NCBI GenBank assembly: GCA_000442125.1
Contig: KE546969.1
Span: 1,887,712-1,951,711, forward strand
Source: Opeltia flavorubescens
Lineage: Eukaryota; Ascomycota; Lecanoromycetes; Teloschistales; Teloschistaceae
Direction of reading: 5' to 3'
DNA length: 64,000 nucleotides
Within the stretch, counting starts at the first letter, position 1. Each line of letters starts with the position of its first letter. Of the stretch, positions 32,778 through 43,767 are shown in pieces. Below the pieces are notes generated by a model. The model made no database searches. It saw nothing but the letters and a program-made list of their open reading frames with translations, and was not told the origin of the DNA. The position numbers and the translations under genes were made by a program.

Positions 32778-34316
32778 TCAATTACATCTTGAATCACTCT
32801 TCCCATTCCGCTTCACAGCAGCACAATACTCAGCCAGATTCTTGCACCCTCCATTGCCACAAACATCACTACCGATATAGTCTGTGCCGCCAGCAGCAGC
32901 GGGAGCAGCCGCGACGCGATTCCGACTTCTACTCTCTACCTGCTTCACAATGTCATGGCCAAGGTCGCTTTCGTGGAACGCGGCCGCTGTATCGGGTGTA
33001 CCACCCACTCCTTGTATTTGAGGACATTGGGTATTGGCTGGGGCTTGTTTGCCGGAAAAGCCCTGGCCGCCGCAGATGGGCTCCCAGGCTGCATCGGGGG
33101 AATTGGGAGTCCAGTCGCGGTAAGGTTCTATGGCGTTGCTTTGGCAGGATCTAGAGGAAAGTCAGATGGGTTTATATGTAAATGATTTGTCTACTGGGTT
33201 GTCATAGTGGATGGAAGGAATTTTCTGGATGGTTGACTTACGTATTATAAGCGCAGTTGGCATGGCGTTGGTTATCAGGAAAAAGGGCTTGGTTGATCCG
33301 ATAGATGTCGGTGTCAAAGTCCATTGTCTGGCCGAGGTTGTTGTAGAATTTGGGGCGAGCAAACCAGTTCTTGTCATCATCGTATGCGTCTTGCACCATG
33401 CCCTAATTCGCACTCAATTAGCATTGCCCCAATTTCTGCTGGCTTCTCAGACCAAGTGTACAACCAAACAAACACAATCAGAGACAGAGAATGCTGATCA
33501 CCAACTTACATCAGCCCAGCAGTCCCGGAAGAACCAAATGGTAGGCTGAGCCCATGAATCTCCACCCAAGCCGGGAATGTCTTTCGCTTGGCGTGGATCA
33601 CCACCCTGACCGGACCAGATCTTCGCTTTCGTGCGATCAATCTTGATGTCACCTGGCTGCCGACAGGAATTTGGTTTGCTGGGATCCGTGCTACAGATGT
33701 CGGTGACTTTGAGCATCATGTCCGTTTGCCAGTGTTCGTCCCAGAATGAAATGCAGATGTCCGGTCGACAGTATCCTACGGTCAAGCTTAATCTAATTTG
33801 TTCTGACTATGAAGATGAGATTCTACGGATGGGGAAGACTCACGGTCAAGAGGAGCGTACTTGAGCCAGTATGGATGGATGGCGACATGGCTGATTGAGT
33901 ATGCATTGTGTGGGATTCCGCAAGCACTTTGCTTGGGGTCATCGATGCCGCCTTGATCGCTGCGACGGGCTATATCAGCGACAGGATATCAATGAACTAG
34001 GGAGAGATGGAGCGTACATCCATTGATCGGTGACTCCATCGGGTGTGTTCCCCTCTCCCTTGCCATAGAAGAGTAACTTGCCCCGGTTCGCTCGTGAGAA
34101 AGGTATTCCAGCTTTGGCTTGTATACCGTATGGGCCATGGCAGTAGAGGCTACCAGAAGGATTTGCTGGGAGACCAACTCGTAGAGGCTTGCCATTGTTG
34201 AAGTCTGAGGCGCACCGGGGAGCAATATTGGGAATAGATGCCGCTGACACCAGCTGTATGAAAAGTGAAAGGAAAGCAGTGTAGAGGGTTGTGTCTGCGA
34301 AGAACGAAAACATCAT
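32778..34316 (-). CDS. Secreted cysteine-rich protein, possible double-psi beta-barrel fold, 404 aa
   Basis: Exons 34316-34018, 33959-33844, 33775-33510, 33402-33242 and 33150-32778, all in phase, with introns of 58-107 nt. A signal peptide (residues 1-26, hydrophobic core YTAFLSLFIQLVSA) is followed by a Cys-rich domain. Readable landmarks are SGSLYCHGPYGIQAKAGIPF, a DQGGIDDPKQSACGIPHNAY segment, CRPDICISFWDEHW, MLKVTDICSTDP, GDIKIDRTKAKIW and PTIWFFRDCWAD. The ACG...VTDIC...GDI.ID pattern resembles GH45/expansin-like barrels, which loosen or cut cell-wall polysaccharide. I see no assured catalytic Asp pair, so an expansin-like or purely binding role is possible. The C-terminal part has a Gly/Ala linker and a Cys-containing tail. 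The family identification is tentative; secretion is well supported. Confidence 0.7.
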
Positions 34317-36583
34317 GGCAGGGTCCTACTAGGCTTGTGTAGAGATAGCTGCTACAGGCAAGAGAACGAGACACAGATTCAAGAATTGTTGGATAAGTTC
34401 CACACATCTTCTTATAGCCATTTTCAATATGGCAGCGAACTACGGTATCTTCGAGCAGGACGGACCATGCAAGTTGGGCATGCTGTCCATTGATGCTAAA
34501 CTACTTCCAAGCCAGACCCAGGTCCCAACCTGATGCCGTTCGTGAAGTTCAGCAATGAACAGCGGTAGGAAGGTTGTGCAGCTCAGTAGCGTTGTGCATA
34601 AAGCGTACTTACTCAACTGACTGCTGGTTGAAAGATTTGCATCTCTAGCTACAAGCTATTACGAATCCACCAACATGATAGTACGAAAAGGATCTCCTGA
34701 AGAGGACGGAGGTACTTGCATCACCTGCACAACCCATGAGGGGTGCAATCGGACAACGGGAGATATGCACTCGTTCGAACTTGCGTCCGTTAATTTTACT
34801 CAGCTTGGCCGAGCTTTTCATTACAGTGTCTGATCCATCGAAAGGTAGCATACGTACTCTATGATCGATTTATTCCGCTTTAATGGTTCATTGAGCAAAA
34901 CAAGAAGATCTCTTTGAAGTGATTAAGGTCAAGAAGGAGGAACATGGTGCATCCGACTAGTTCCCTTCGAGTACACTTCAACATGAAGGCAAAGACTTCA
35001 AGGAAGGTCAACATAAACCACAAGGTTCAATCCTTGGTATTTTTAATGCAGCGGGCCACGATTGGTGTGAAGAGGGTCACCATGCCCGCATGATTCAAGC
35101 TTCAATCCCCAGATGAGGAAGTTGGACAGGCCCGAGGCTGCTGGCGAGATCAATATGGAAATTTGTCAAGGAGGACTTTCACCGCTGTGGCCCTGGGAAT
35201 ATGCGATGAGTAATCGAGATGCGGGGCTACTTTCGTTGGATCAAGATAGTCTCCGGCTTGGGGCGGCATGAATTTCTGCTGCAGCGCCGTCGTACATGTC
35301 GCTTCGTAGCGTGGGTTGGTTCTCACCTCGGTTCCCAAGATCTTCAGAGAAGGATAGTGGATAGTTGCTGTTTTCAGCGAGAGTGGGATTCGAAAGATTA
35401 TCCCGTGCTGACACTGCAGGAAGGACGACCCTTGTAAATAGCGCTTGTGAGATAGATCCCCACCAACCATTGACTGCACAGGACTTTTAAGGTTAAACTC
35501 AAACCCCTGTGGGGTGCATGCGCAGAGAGACATCTACCGAAGTTTTTTCAACGGTAGGGGTATCAACCTTATTTTGACAGCGCTCATCCTGGCCCCTATC
35601 AGGTAATTCCTTGCACAGTGCTGATCTCTGCCTCCAGGGCCAGTGCGCTCTTAAGTGGTAAGTGCAGCATCTTAATCAGCTTGGTGCCTGCACGCGGTCT
35701 AGGTCCAGGAGATATACTAACGTCGGATCCACTTGGCTTAAATCGCAAACGTTGCTAGACACTGCACACTAGGGGAGCACTGATGCTGATCCCAACAGTC
35801 AATCAGATATTAAGTCTCCTGTCCGAATACTGTTGTGATGATAAATAGGAATGGAGCCACTAAAGCGTTATCAGCGCAGTGTCTTCGCCTGCATCCTCAC
35901 GACTACCAAGCACAGTAAGGAAAGTGCACCGGGCGAAGTAGACCGTCAATGGGCTTCTCCGCGCACGCAAGGTGCGCTGAAAGGCCTTCAACATCATGGT
36001 AGGGCATGCCACACGGCAACTCACAATGGTGTCGAAGCGTTCAACAGGCCTGTCCAATAAATTTTGGCCTTTCTCCATGATCTTCCACTGATCCGTCTTG
36101 TCCGTGACCTTTTCTGCACCGGGCGCAAAATGTGAAAGGACCTCTTCGTCACCCTTCCGGGGAGAAAAGGTCATCCTGTGACCAAGGCGACGAAGTAGCT
36201 CCACCACAGATCTGGCCCTGAATGCGCAATAATCTTTGATGGAGTCTTCTAAAAATTTTGATCCACAAATCAATGAGGCACCGTCGCACAGCCAATTGAT
36301 ATAGCGTAAAAGGGGAAAATTGAGATTCGTATTCGTAATTTTCGTAGGCCAACGTAACAAGGCCAACATAGCGATGTTTCGTTTCGTTATAATGATCTGT
36401 GGACTTGGCGCACCGCAGTCACAGACATTCGATGGATTTTACATGTCTTTTCGATATCATATTATGGTCAAAATCTTTTTTTTTCTGTGAGATCAAACAA
36501 AACATTCGAACTTTAATTTTCCCCTAGCAACCACTAAACCTAAAACGCGAGGTCGTGTCACGACCGAGTGTATTTTAAGCCTG
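34317..36583. other. Long gene-poor interval
   Basis: Minus-strand frames 35150-35533 (127 codons) and 35860-36369 (169 codons) are the longest, but neither shows a domain, signal peptide or splice partner. A perfect 15-bp palindrome (GGTCGTGTCACGACC) lies at 36551-36565, 23 bp left of the MITE target duplication. Confidence 0.4.
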
Positions 36584-36588
36584 CGCGT

Positions 36589-36832
36589 CACGCGGGGTAA
36601 AAAAATATTTGGACACTCTAAGTTCTGGGCGTGCCAACACTATAAGTTTGCTCGATAGAATAGGCAACTTCTTAAACACTACCCTCTAAAGAAACTCCTT
36701 TAAATATTCAAGAGTTATGGAGTGCTTTATTAATTATACAGCATTCAACTTACAGCGATTTTCTAGGTGAGGAGTGAGTTTGTTGTGGTGTATAATACCT
36801 TAAAGTGTCCAAATATTTTTTTACCCCGCGTG
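36589..36832. mobile_element. MITE-like element, 244 bp, with 34-bp terminal inverted repeats
   Basis: Both ends carry the same 34-bp sequence in opposite orientation (36589-36622 and 36799-36832) with one mismatch; the outermost bases read CACGCGGGGTAAAAAAATAT. The element is flanked by the 5-bp direct repeat CGCGT (36584-36588 and 36833-36837), as expected of a target-site duplication. The interior has no coding potential. This is a non-autonomous DNA transposon; the parent superfamily is not assigned. It sits 85 bp before the ATG of the next gene, within its promoter. Confidence 0.85.
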
Positions 36833-36917
36833 CGCGTCTTCCGTGGCGTGTCATTCTACTTCAAATACAGCTGCGACAATTGTCATCGTAAACATATTTT
36901 ACAATTGGAAGCCTTGC

Positions 36918-38534
36918 ATGGCGAAGAAAAGTGCATAAACTCATTTGCAGTCGAACAGACAGAAGCTGACTTTGGCCAGAGAACAATGGCCGAAAGGCTT
37001 CGGCGAACAAGAGAAAGAGACAGACTGAAGCCACTTCGTATTCTCCTCCATCTACTGGTTCACTCGTGGATGAACTTACCGCTCTAAATCTCGAGGTATC
37101 AGTATCGCTACTTTTACTGTTGCCGTTTGAACTCCGGGAAAAAATATACGCATATCTCTTGGACACCAAGTATGCCAGCTCTTCTCGCTCATCCGAATAC
37201 CATGGCTTTGTGAGGCTGCAAGCGACTTCGCCTCCTTTCCAGATTTGCACTGAAATCCTTTGTGTGAACAAGCAAATGCACAGCGAATGTCTCAACACCC
37301 TGTACTCTTCCAACATGTTTGTCCGCTTGAGCATGTACAACGATAACATCGAATGGACACAGTCACTGCTCCAGCAATCGGATGTAGGATTCGTATGTAG
37401 TAACCCAGATTTGGTTGAGAGAATCAAAGGTCATGCTCTTGATGTCAGGCTTATTCAGGAGAAAAGTAAAATACTGCGGGGTCAAGTTGTTTTTCCAGCA
37501 ATCTTTCTCTCTCGCTTTGTGAAGTTTTTGAAGACTATTTGTGATGCTGTACCAAAATGGGGCAAAGACCATGCTATTCACTTGTATCTACGTCAGAGAT
37601 ACCCGACTGGTCCTATGACCGCCGAAGGTCTGCTGCTTGAACCTTGGCGGAAGCTGCACGGATTACAGAACGTGGTGGTTGGGACCACCCTTGTCGCCAC
37701 CGAATATGCAAATGATTTGAAGACTGCGATGATGGAGACATTCAATCCTGAAAGATGGCTGGAGTCCGTCGTCAAAATGAAGGATGCCGGAGTCCAGGAA
37801 TTCTCAATTGGAAATTACGAAGGCGCCATTGAAACATGTACGTATATCCTACTTTTTGCAAGTCATAGCATTCCATGGTATCGGCATATCTCATGACAGG
37901 GTTGCTAATGTTCATAACATCAATTGCAGTCGCCAGTATCGGCCCATTGCTCGAACAGGTCCTTCAGAGTAGCCACGGTGGGACTCTTGTCTCCCAGTCT
38001 CAACAATTCAGTCAAGCCATCAACAAATTGCGATACCAATCCGAGCTCAACCTAGCGAAGTGTTACGTGATCCGACCAAAGATGCCCTGGGAGGAAGCCT
38101 TCGGAATCAAGTCGCAGTGGAAGGAGGTCTTCCTCGCAGCCTTTCGAGCCGTCACTCTCGCCGAGCACTCCCAAGCCCATATGTTGTGGGCCAAATGTGC
38201 GCCATCGATTCCTGCCAACGATCCAAATGGTTACACCGTCGAAGAACGAAACGACGCAAGACTCTGTCGCGCAGCTGTATTGACCGAGATTGGGTACGTA
38301 CTAGGCTATCCGCCTTTCCTATACCTCACATGGTCAAATTTCTAGCTTTGTATGCATCCGCTGACCCTCCCGAATAGCGAACACAACATGGCTATTCTTG
38401 ACCTGCAGGCGGCGTTGGAAGATGCTCCGGGAGATATTAAGATACAAAGTGCCATGGACAAGGCAGTGAAGAAGTTTGATTCGCGTCAGCGCATGGGTGC
38501 TGCATTACGAGCCTTGGGCGTGCCCGGTTTCTAG
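36918..38534 (+). CDS. F-box/2EXR-like protein with helical TPR-type C-terminus, 463 aa
   Basis: Exons 36918-36930, 36980-37837, 37930-38293 and 38378-38534; the sum is an exact frame. The tiny first exon (MAKK) is my choice because the long exon has no usable ATG, and joining it over a 49-nt intron with a CTGAC branch gives a lysine-rich start. The N-terminal domain has LPFELREKIYAYLL and ICTEILCVNKQMHSE, the paired blocks of fungal 2EXR/F-box-like proteins. The last third is helical and reads like a tetratricopeptide pair: NLAKCYVIRP, ARLCRAAVLTEIG and EHNMAILDLQAALEDAPGD, ending ALRALGVPGF. It may recruit client proteins to a ubiquitin ligase, but that is inference. A decayed copy of its 3' end lies at 42749-43023. 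Confidence 0.7.
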
Positions 38535-38634
38535 CACACAATCATTGACTTAAGCTTTACGAGGAGCACTTCAGCCCCAGCCAGCTTTATCTCCACCTGA
38601 GACCAAAGTCGTGCCTATCGATTGCTAATGTGAA

Positions 38635-39087
38635 CTACGTGAGAAGAGCGGAAGGATTCAATCCCGGGTACATTGAGTATCTCTTCTGATCGGAGAGGTA
38701 ACCGAGGCTGAGCAACGTTCTTAATAGGACTTGACGCGTGATACGGTATCGTACGCTCTCCAGAAAATTACCCAGTAGGTAGAATAGCAGATCATTCAAT
38801 CTCTCTTCAAAGAAGCCGCTTTGAGAATTAACATCGACCCCCTTCTTGAGCATCTGTACCACCTGCTTCACCGTCATCACCCTCGCCTTGCTCCGTAATA
38901 TTCGCCACTGCTGCACCACTCGCAAAGTCCGAAAGTGAGATCGTTGCTCGCCGTTTCCTCTTCTGCAATTCCAATTCTCCGAAAGAATGTCCGCCCGGCC
39001 ACTAGTATATGCTGAAGCTTTTGCGCCGGTGGTAGATAGGACTAGGTCGTCGAAATGCGGGATCTGTACCAATGTTGCGAAGAACAC
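38635..39087 (-). CDS. Hypothetical protein, 150 aa
   Basis: An intronless frame convergent with the F-box/TPR gene. It has an acceptable amino-acid balance and a helical middle (MTVKQVVQMLKKGVDVNSQS then NDLLFYLLGNFLESVRYRI) slightly reminiscent of an ankyrin-type repeat, but there is no full repeat and no other motif. It could also be a fragment of a larger decayed gene. Confidence 0.35.
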   Translation of the reverse strand: MFFATLVQIPHFDDLVLSTTGAKASAYTSGRADILSENWNCRRGNGEQRSHFRTLRVVQQWRILRSKARVMTVKQVVQMLKKGVDVNSQSGFFEERLNDLLFYLLGNFLESVRYRITRQVLLRTLLSLGYLSDQKRYSMYPGLNPSALLT

Positions 39088-40649
39088 GTCGCCGAGGGAC
39101 TATAGTAGGATTTCTTGAATGATCACGCGGAAAACCTCGCAGCAGGAAACAAGATCGGGAGAGGAGGATCAGAAGTTGACAATAGGCAACTCGAATCTCG
39201 GAGGAATCAAGATGCTAAATAAAGATTAGAGATTTTTTTGAAATTGAGAAACCCGAAAATATTGCGTGGTACTCAGTCTGCCTTAGATAGACCTAGTCTC
39301 GATACAATCCTCTATTTAACGACTCCAACAGCGATTTGTGATATCTAGCAGAAAATTCGTCTTCGCTGTATCCCGGTGCCTTTCGTAAGTGGTTTCCTTA
39401 GCCGGGAGATTGATCCTGGAAATCTTGGCCATAGGAAGTCTGCGAGTAATACGATGCGGTAGAGGAACGTTCTTTGAAAACTAGTCCGTATTGATCTTGT
39501 AGCTTCGTGACCTTCCTCTTCCTTCATTAGTGGGTCCTCGGTGAAGCGATTACTGAAATCCAATATCGTTTTTATCTTTGAAGTTCGTGCACTATCACAA
39601 TACCTAGTGAGAGGATAGCTTCGAAAGTATCATATCGGCTGCTGAGTTATGGGTCCGAATTTTATGATTATATTTTCGGAAAAATCACACTAATATCAAT
39701 TTTAAAAGAGACTCGGTAGCACCCGATGGAATAAAGCCTAGAGTGAGGGGGGTTACTAAAAAAAGTCGATTTTGCCGCCAGCTTTTTTGCAGGTAGGCGT
39801 AGCATTGAGGCTGAAAATGCCTCAAATCCTGCGCACCCAAGTATCGAAGACCAACCACTATGAAAAAACCCCGGCTAGGTAGGGGCAGATCTTACTGTTT
39901 CCCGAACATCTGTACGCGAGGAGCTGCAGGCGCAGGGCTTGGCGGGGAGATCAAAGAAAAAACAGAGGACTTCGTTTTCGGATTTATGCTAAACGACCTG
40001 GCCGCAGCTCCCTCCTGTAGGATTCTTCGTGTCCGCGGGATCATTCAGGTTTTGACATGAGCCTCATACTATAGCGGCAATACGAATAATTTCAGCCTTT
40101 CAAGGAAGGAAGGGAAGGTCAAATTGAGTCAACTGTAGTCCCCTACAATGGTGATGTATTATAGTAGCACCTCCGTGCGTTTATAGGTAGCTTTACATTT
40201 GAGTATACTTGGCTTCACGACGACCCAGTGTGAGCTGCTGCGTTACTCTGTATAATACATATCTACACTACAGGCGCTTCGCGGGCCATCCACCCTGCAG
40301 TTCAGTCATCTCGGATCGATAAGAGCAAGGTTGAGCTCCACGCCCACCCTCTAGTTTTGTGAAGATAGGCTGGTCTAGGTCGTCCAGTACCATGTAGCCT
40401 TGCGAACCCATTGCTTTTCTATTCAAAACGGGGCAATTTCCAATCCCTTCTTTCTGTTTTGTTGTCTGATCGCATCAACCTGAGGAAGGAGCAAGACCCC
40501 TTCAATATAGGACAGGGATTTTACGCCAATCGAAAATATGAACAGTCCAAAGAACATAGCAGTAACATCTTAGGATATTCTGCTCGACGGTAATGATCAC
40601 TCAGAGCAGAGTTCGCATGCCCGATCGACAGCTGCGGTATACCTCCTGC
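39088..40649. other. Intergenic, no supported gene
   Basis: AT-rich patches near 39640-39740 and short frames only. The N-terminal part of the membrane-protein pseudogene that follows may once have been here, but I cannot read it. Confidence 0.4.
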
Positions 40650-42227
40650 TCCCAGCTTGTTTAAATGCAAAGATGCGCTTGCGACTGGCGGTTGTGCACT
40701 GGCTCTTGCTATTGCATTGCTTGTCGTCATCGAGCCAAAGATCGCTTTTCATTTGGGCCAGACTAAGCAATTCGTCTGGATTGGCTTGTGTTTGACAGCG
40801 AGGGCTGGTGTGTTCAGCGACCACTCCGAAGACTATTTCTGATAGCCTCCACCAGTTCGAGAACGTCGACTCTTCAGTCAATTGATACAATCTTACGGTC
40901 TGATCCGTTCACTGATCAAGCAAATTGACGCGTTCGCTCCGTCATCACTCTTATACTCGCTATCGGTGCAGCTTTGAGCATCGTATACAAAGCTTTTGGA
41001 GGTGGAGAGTCTACAGAAAGCCGCTCAAGGGTCTCGGCGCCTTTTGGTATGACAGGGCCGCCTGGGACTTAAAATACTGGCTATGGAATTTCTTAGTTTG
41101 TCGATGCGACCCTTCCGTGGTTTCAAGATCCTGGCTTCGATCGTGTATTCGGCTTCGACATGCACGTTATCTCAGAAAACCGTTCCGCTTTACTTGACGG
41201 GCCCATGCCAGATTACATCCGCAATATCCAAACTTCCATAGTCGTCAGTCAGTCAACTGTGATTACCGCGACCGTTCCTGCCATCGTCTGTGAGTTAAGT
41301 CCCGGGCTCGACCACACGGTGGAATACTACCAGGACCTGAAAAGTATCTTCCCTGAAAACACATCCTTGCCTGCTTTTACAAAAATATAGGTTAAGACCA
41401 ATAGACAACACGTGGCGATATTGCTGCCAGTAGAGTAGGACAAATCGAACATTATCGTGGGGAATTGGAATGAAGATCATAATAAAATATTTGGCACTCA
41501 TCTGCGGCAATACATGTTATCAATGCCAAGCTATCGAGCCTCCTAGAAAGTGACGAGGGACTTGGTCAAGCTGGACACCGCCGAACCAACAAATAAGCCT
41601 CTAGATGACTGTTATTTGATCACTAGCAATTGGCTTGCTCTGGCCGATCTCTACACGAGGATGTTCGTGGAGTAAGACTGGCGCTACAAGCACGCATACG
41701 AGAAGGCATCCCTTAGCAAGAAAATCAAGAGTGATTCGACCTTGCTGGCCTGCATGCTCTGGTCTCGCATCGTCGCCACAGTTCCATATACTTCCATCTC
41801 GTTGACCAGTAGCCCTAGTTATTCCCGGAATGGATTGCCGGACCTTTAATATAATATTAACATTACTGAGGAGATCACTGCCATGACTATCCAGCCTGGT
41901 TAACCCTATGGTATCCTGATTGTGCTCCTCGTGTATCCCATTATTCTAGTTAATTCATTATAGCTCAGGGTTATGGTCTGGCTGCTTTGTCCTGTGGGCG
42001 ATGGCTTCAGTCTCATCTCCTTATTAGCTAGCGTGAAGAAACGCAGTCTTGGACTCCTGCACGGTCCCGGTTTCTCTAGCAGGCTAAATCGTCCTATTTA
42101 CGTTAGCGTCGGGTTGGATGCAGGCGTCTCTTCCAAAGATAAAGCAGTCGATGGAGCTATACGCTCAGAGCTTGGGTTGCGGACAATGAGAGGGGTCAAA
42201 TGGAGGAAAAGGGTCAAATACGGATGA
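40650..42227 (+). pseudogene. Decayed large multi-pass membrane protein (uncharacterised fungal family)
   Basis: Fragments in alternating frames match the second half of a large fungal membrane protein family that I know only as uncharacterised (DUF6536-type, from memory). In order they are LGQTKQFVWIGLCLT, ASTSSRTSTLQSIDTILRSD, VITLILAIGAALSIVYKAFG, PFGMTGPPGT, FDRVFGFDMHVISENRSALL, a region around LVKLDTAEPTNK, and finally VSVGLDAGV before the end at 42227. Frame breaks occur near 40800, and there are several in-frame stops of the CAA/CAG-to-TAA/TAG and TGG-to-TGA kind, which are C:G-to-T:A transitions typical of light RIP. No functional product is expected. Confidence 0.5.
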
Positions 42228-42748
42228 TGTATTGGGTTTGGTTATTCAAAAGCACCAATCTCAGGCCAGGTATTGAATAAGCTTCTAATGCAGGGATCTG
42301 CAGACCAGTGCTTGCTCTCAAAATATCTCAAGAGGAAAGAATTTTCTTCATTATTTTTATAAGTTTCGTCAAGACGCCTCCGGGTATGCTAACTTAGGTC
42401 TATTAAGGGAGATCGACCGGCATGGTATCTTTGATTGTCTACGAAAAGCTATTTCCTCTCGCGGCTTAGAAAGGAATTCTTGACTCGTTCACCGCTATAG
42501 TTCGCGGTGACAAATGCAGCCGGCGTTGTCCTTGTCCTATTAATATCAATGCCTAGGACAAATAATACAGCAGTCTTGATCTCCATGGTTGGTGGGGTAA
42601 TGGTTGGTACGATCTCATTCCTCGAAAGCGGCCACACTCTCAGCTTTCACAATGGATTAAAGCTATTATTAATAAAGTCCCCTACAAGTCTGAATTGAAT
42701 TTGTGAAAGTTCTTATTGAACAGTCTGAAGTCGCTTTTGAAGGGAACC

Positions 42749-43023
42749 TTTGGTATCGTTTCCCCCTGCGATTGAAGAGCGCCTTCCTCGCAGTTTTTCG
42801 TGCCCTGAATCTTGCCGAGGACTCTTAGGTAGATAATCTGTGGGCCTGGTGTGAACTACTGATTTCTGCCAACGACTCATCTGTCTGAAATATGGGATGG
42901 CTAAATGGCGTAAGAATCCTTAACACCGAAATACAAAGTGCTATAGGCGGGGCAGTAAAGCACTTTGACTTAAGACAGCAAGTGCGTTCTGCATCACGAG
43001 CGCTGGGGGTATCCGGTTTCTGA
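42749..43023 (+). pseudogene. Decayed 3' copy of the F-box/TPR gene at 36918-38534
   Basis: Translation gives SAFLAVFRALNLAEDS, a stop, LWAWCELLISANDSS, and finally EIQSAIGGAVKHFDLRQ and ASRALGVSGF. These align with VFLAAFRAVTLAEHS, LWAKCAPSIPANDP, KIQSAMDKAVKKFDSRQ and AALRALGVPGF of the intact gene 4-5 kb upstream. The order is kept, intervening sequence is shortened, and there are in-frame stops. It is a diverged partial duplicate. Confidence 0.7.
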
Positions 43024-43767
43024 CACGAATTCAGTACATTCTCGAGCTTAGATGCGAGTACCGTTCGGCAGATCTAGTGAATTACCATTCACCTATACTT
43101 CTGGGTCCGATACAACAAATGTAATCAAGACAAACATTTGTTATGTTCCACGCCTAGGTGTCAATATTATTATGAAGCTTGAATTCATGCATTTGTAGAT
43201 AGTTTATTTTCATGTTATATGGAATTACAGGCGCCAAGCACGCTTACTAAGCACTAACCTAATCAGCTAATCAGCTCCTCCACACCAAGTGCTAGGCGAT
43301 TTGACTTTTCTCCATAGATTTTTCTTAGCAATTAATTCACTGTTGCACACACGCATTCATTTGACACTAGGGTAAGATGGAGCCGAAAAGTTACCAGGAT
43401 ACATGTTGCTGACTTGCGAAGGTAACCGGACACGGAAGGTCCAAGCTGGAATAAGCTGACACGATATTTCTGTAAAGGGAAAGCATCTCACCAGAGCATA
43501 CTGCGAGTCAGACTCTTTTAAGCAAGCCAAATTCCTGGTTTATAATCTGTGGGAGAACCTCCGATGTGGTTTAGGATGGGGTACAGTGGCGGTGTTGATT
43601 ATACAGCGCTTATTGATCGCTCTGCATCTGACCCATTGAACTGTAAGCTACATCTTCATCCTTATATGGCGCGATCACTGGATATAAATATACATGTGTT
43701 CAACCAAATTTTTCTTGAGAACGCTTTTTTATAGTCCGAGAATCGATCATAGAACAAGCCAGCAAAT
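43024..43767. other. Intergenic before a secreted-protein gene
   Basis: No gene seen; the end serves as promoter of the gene at 43768. Confidence 0.45.

Noticed and set aside
35150-36369. Two minus-strand frames of 127 and 169 codons
   Set aside because: No recognisable motif, signal peptide or splice partner; composition not convincingly coding.
42449-42698. Overlapping frames on both strands with a hydrophobic plus-strand peptide
   Set aside because: Could be part of the decayed membrane protein, but no segment matches clearly, so not annotated.
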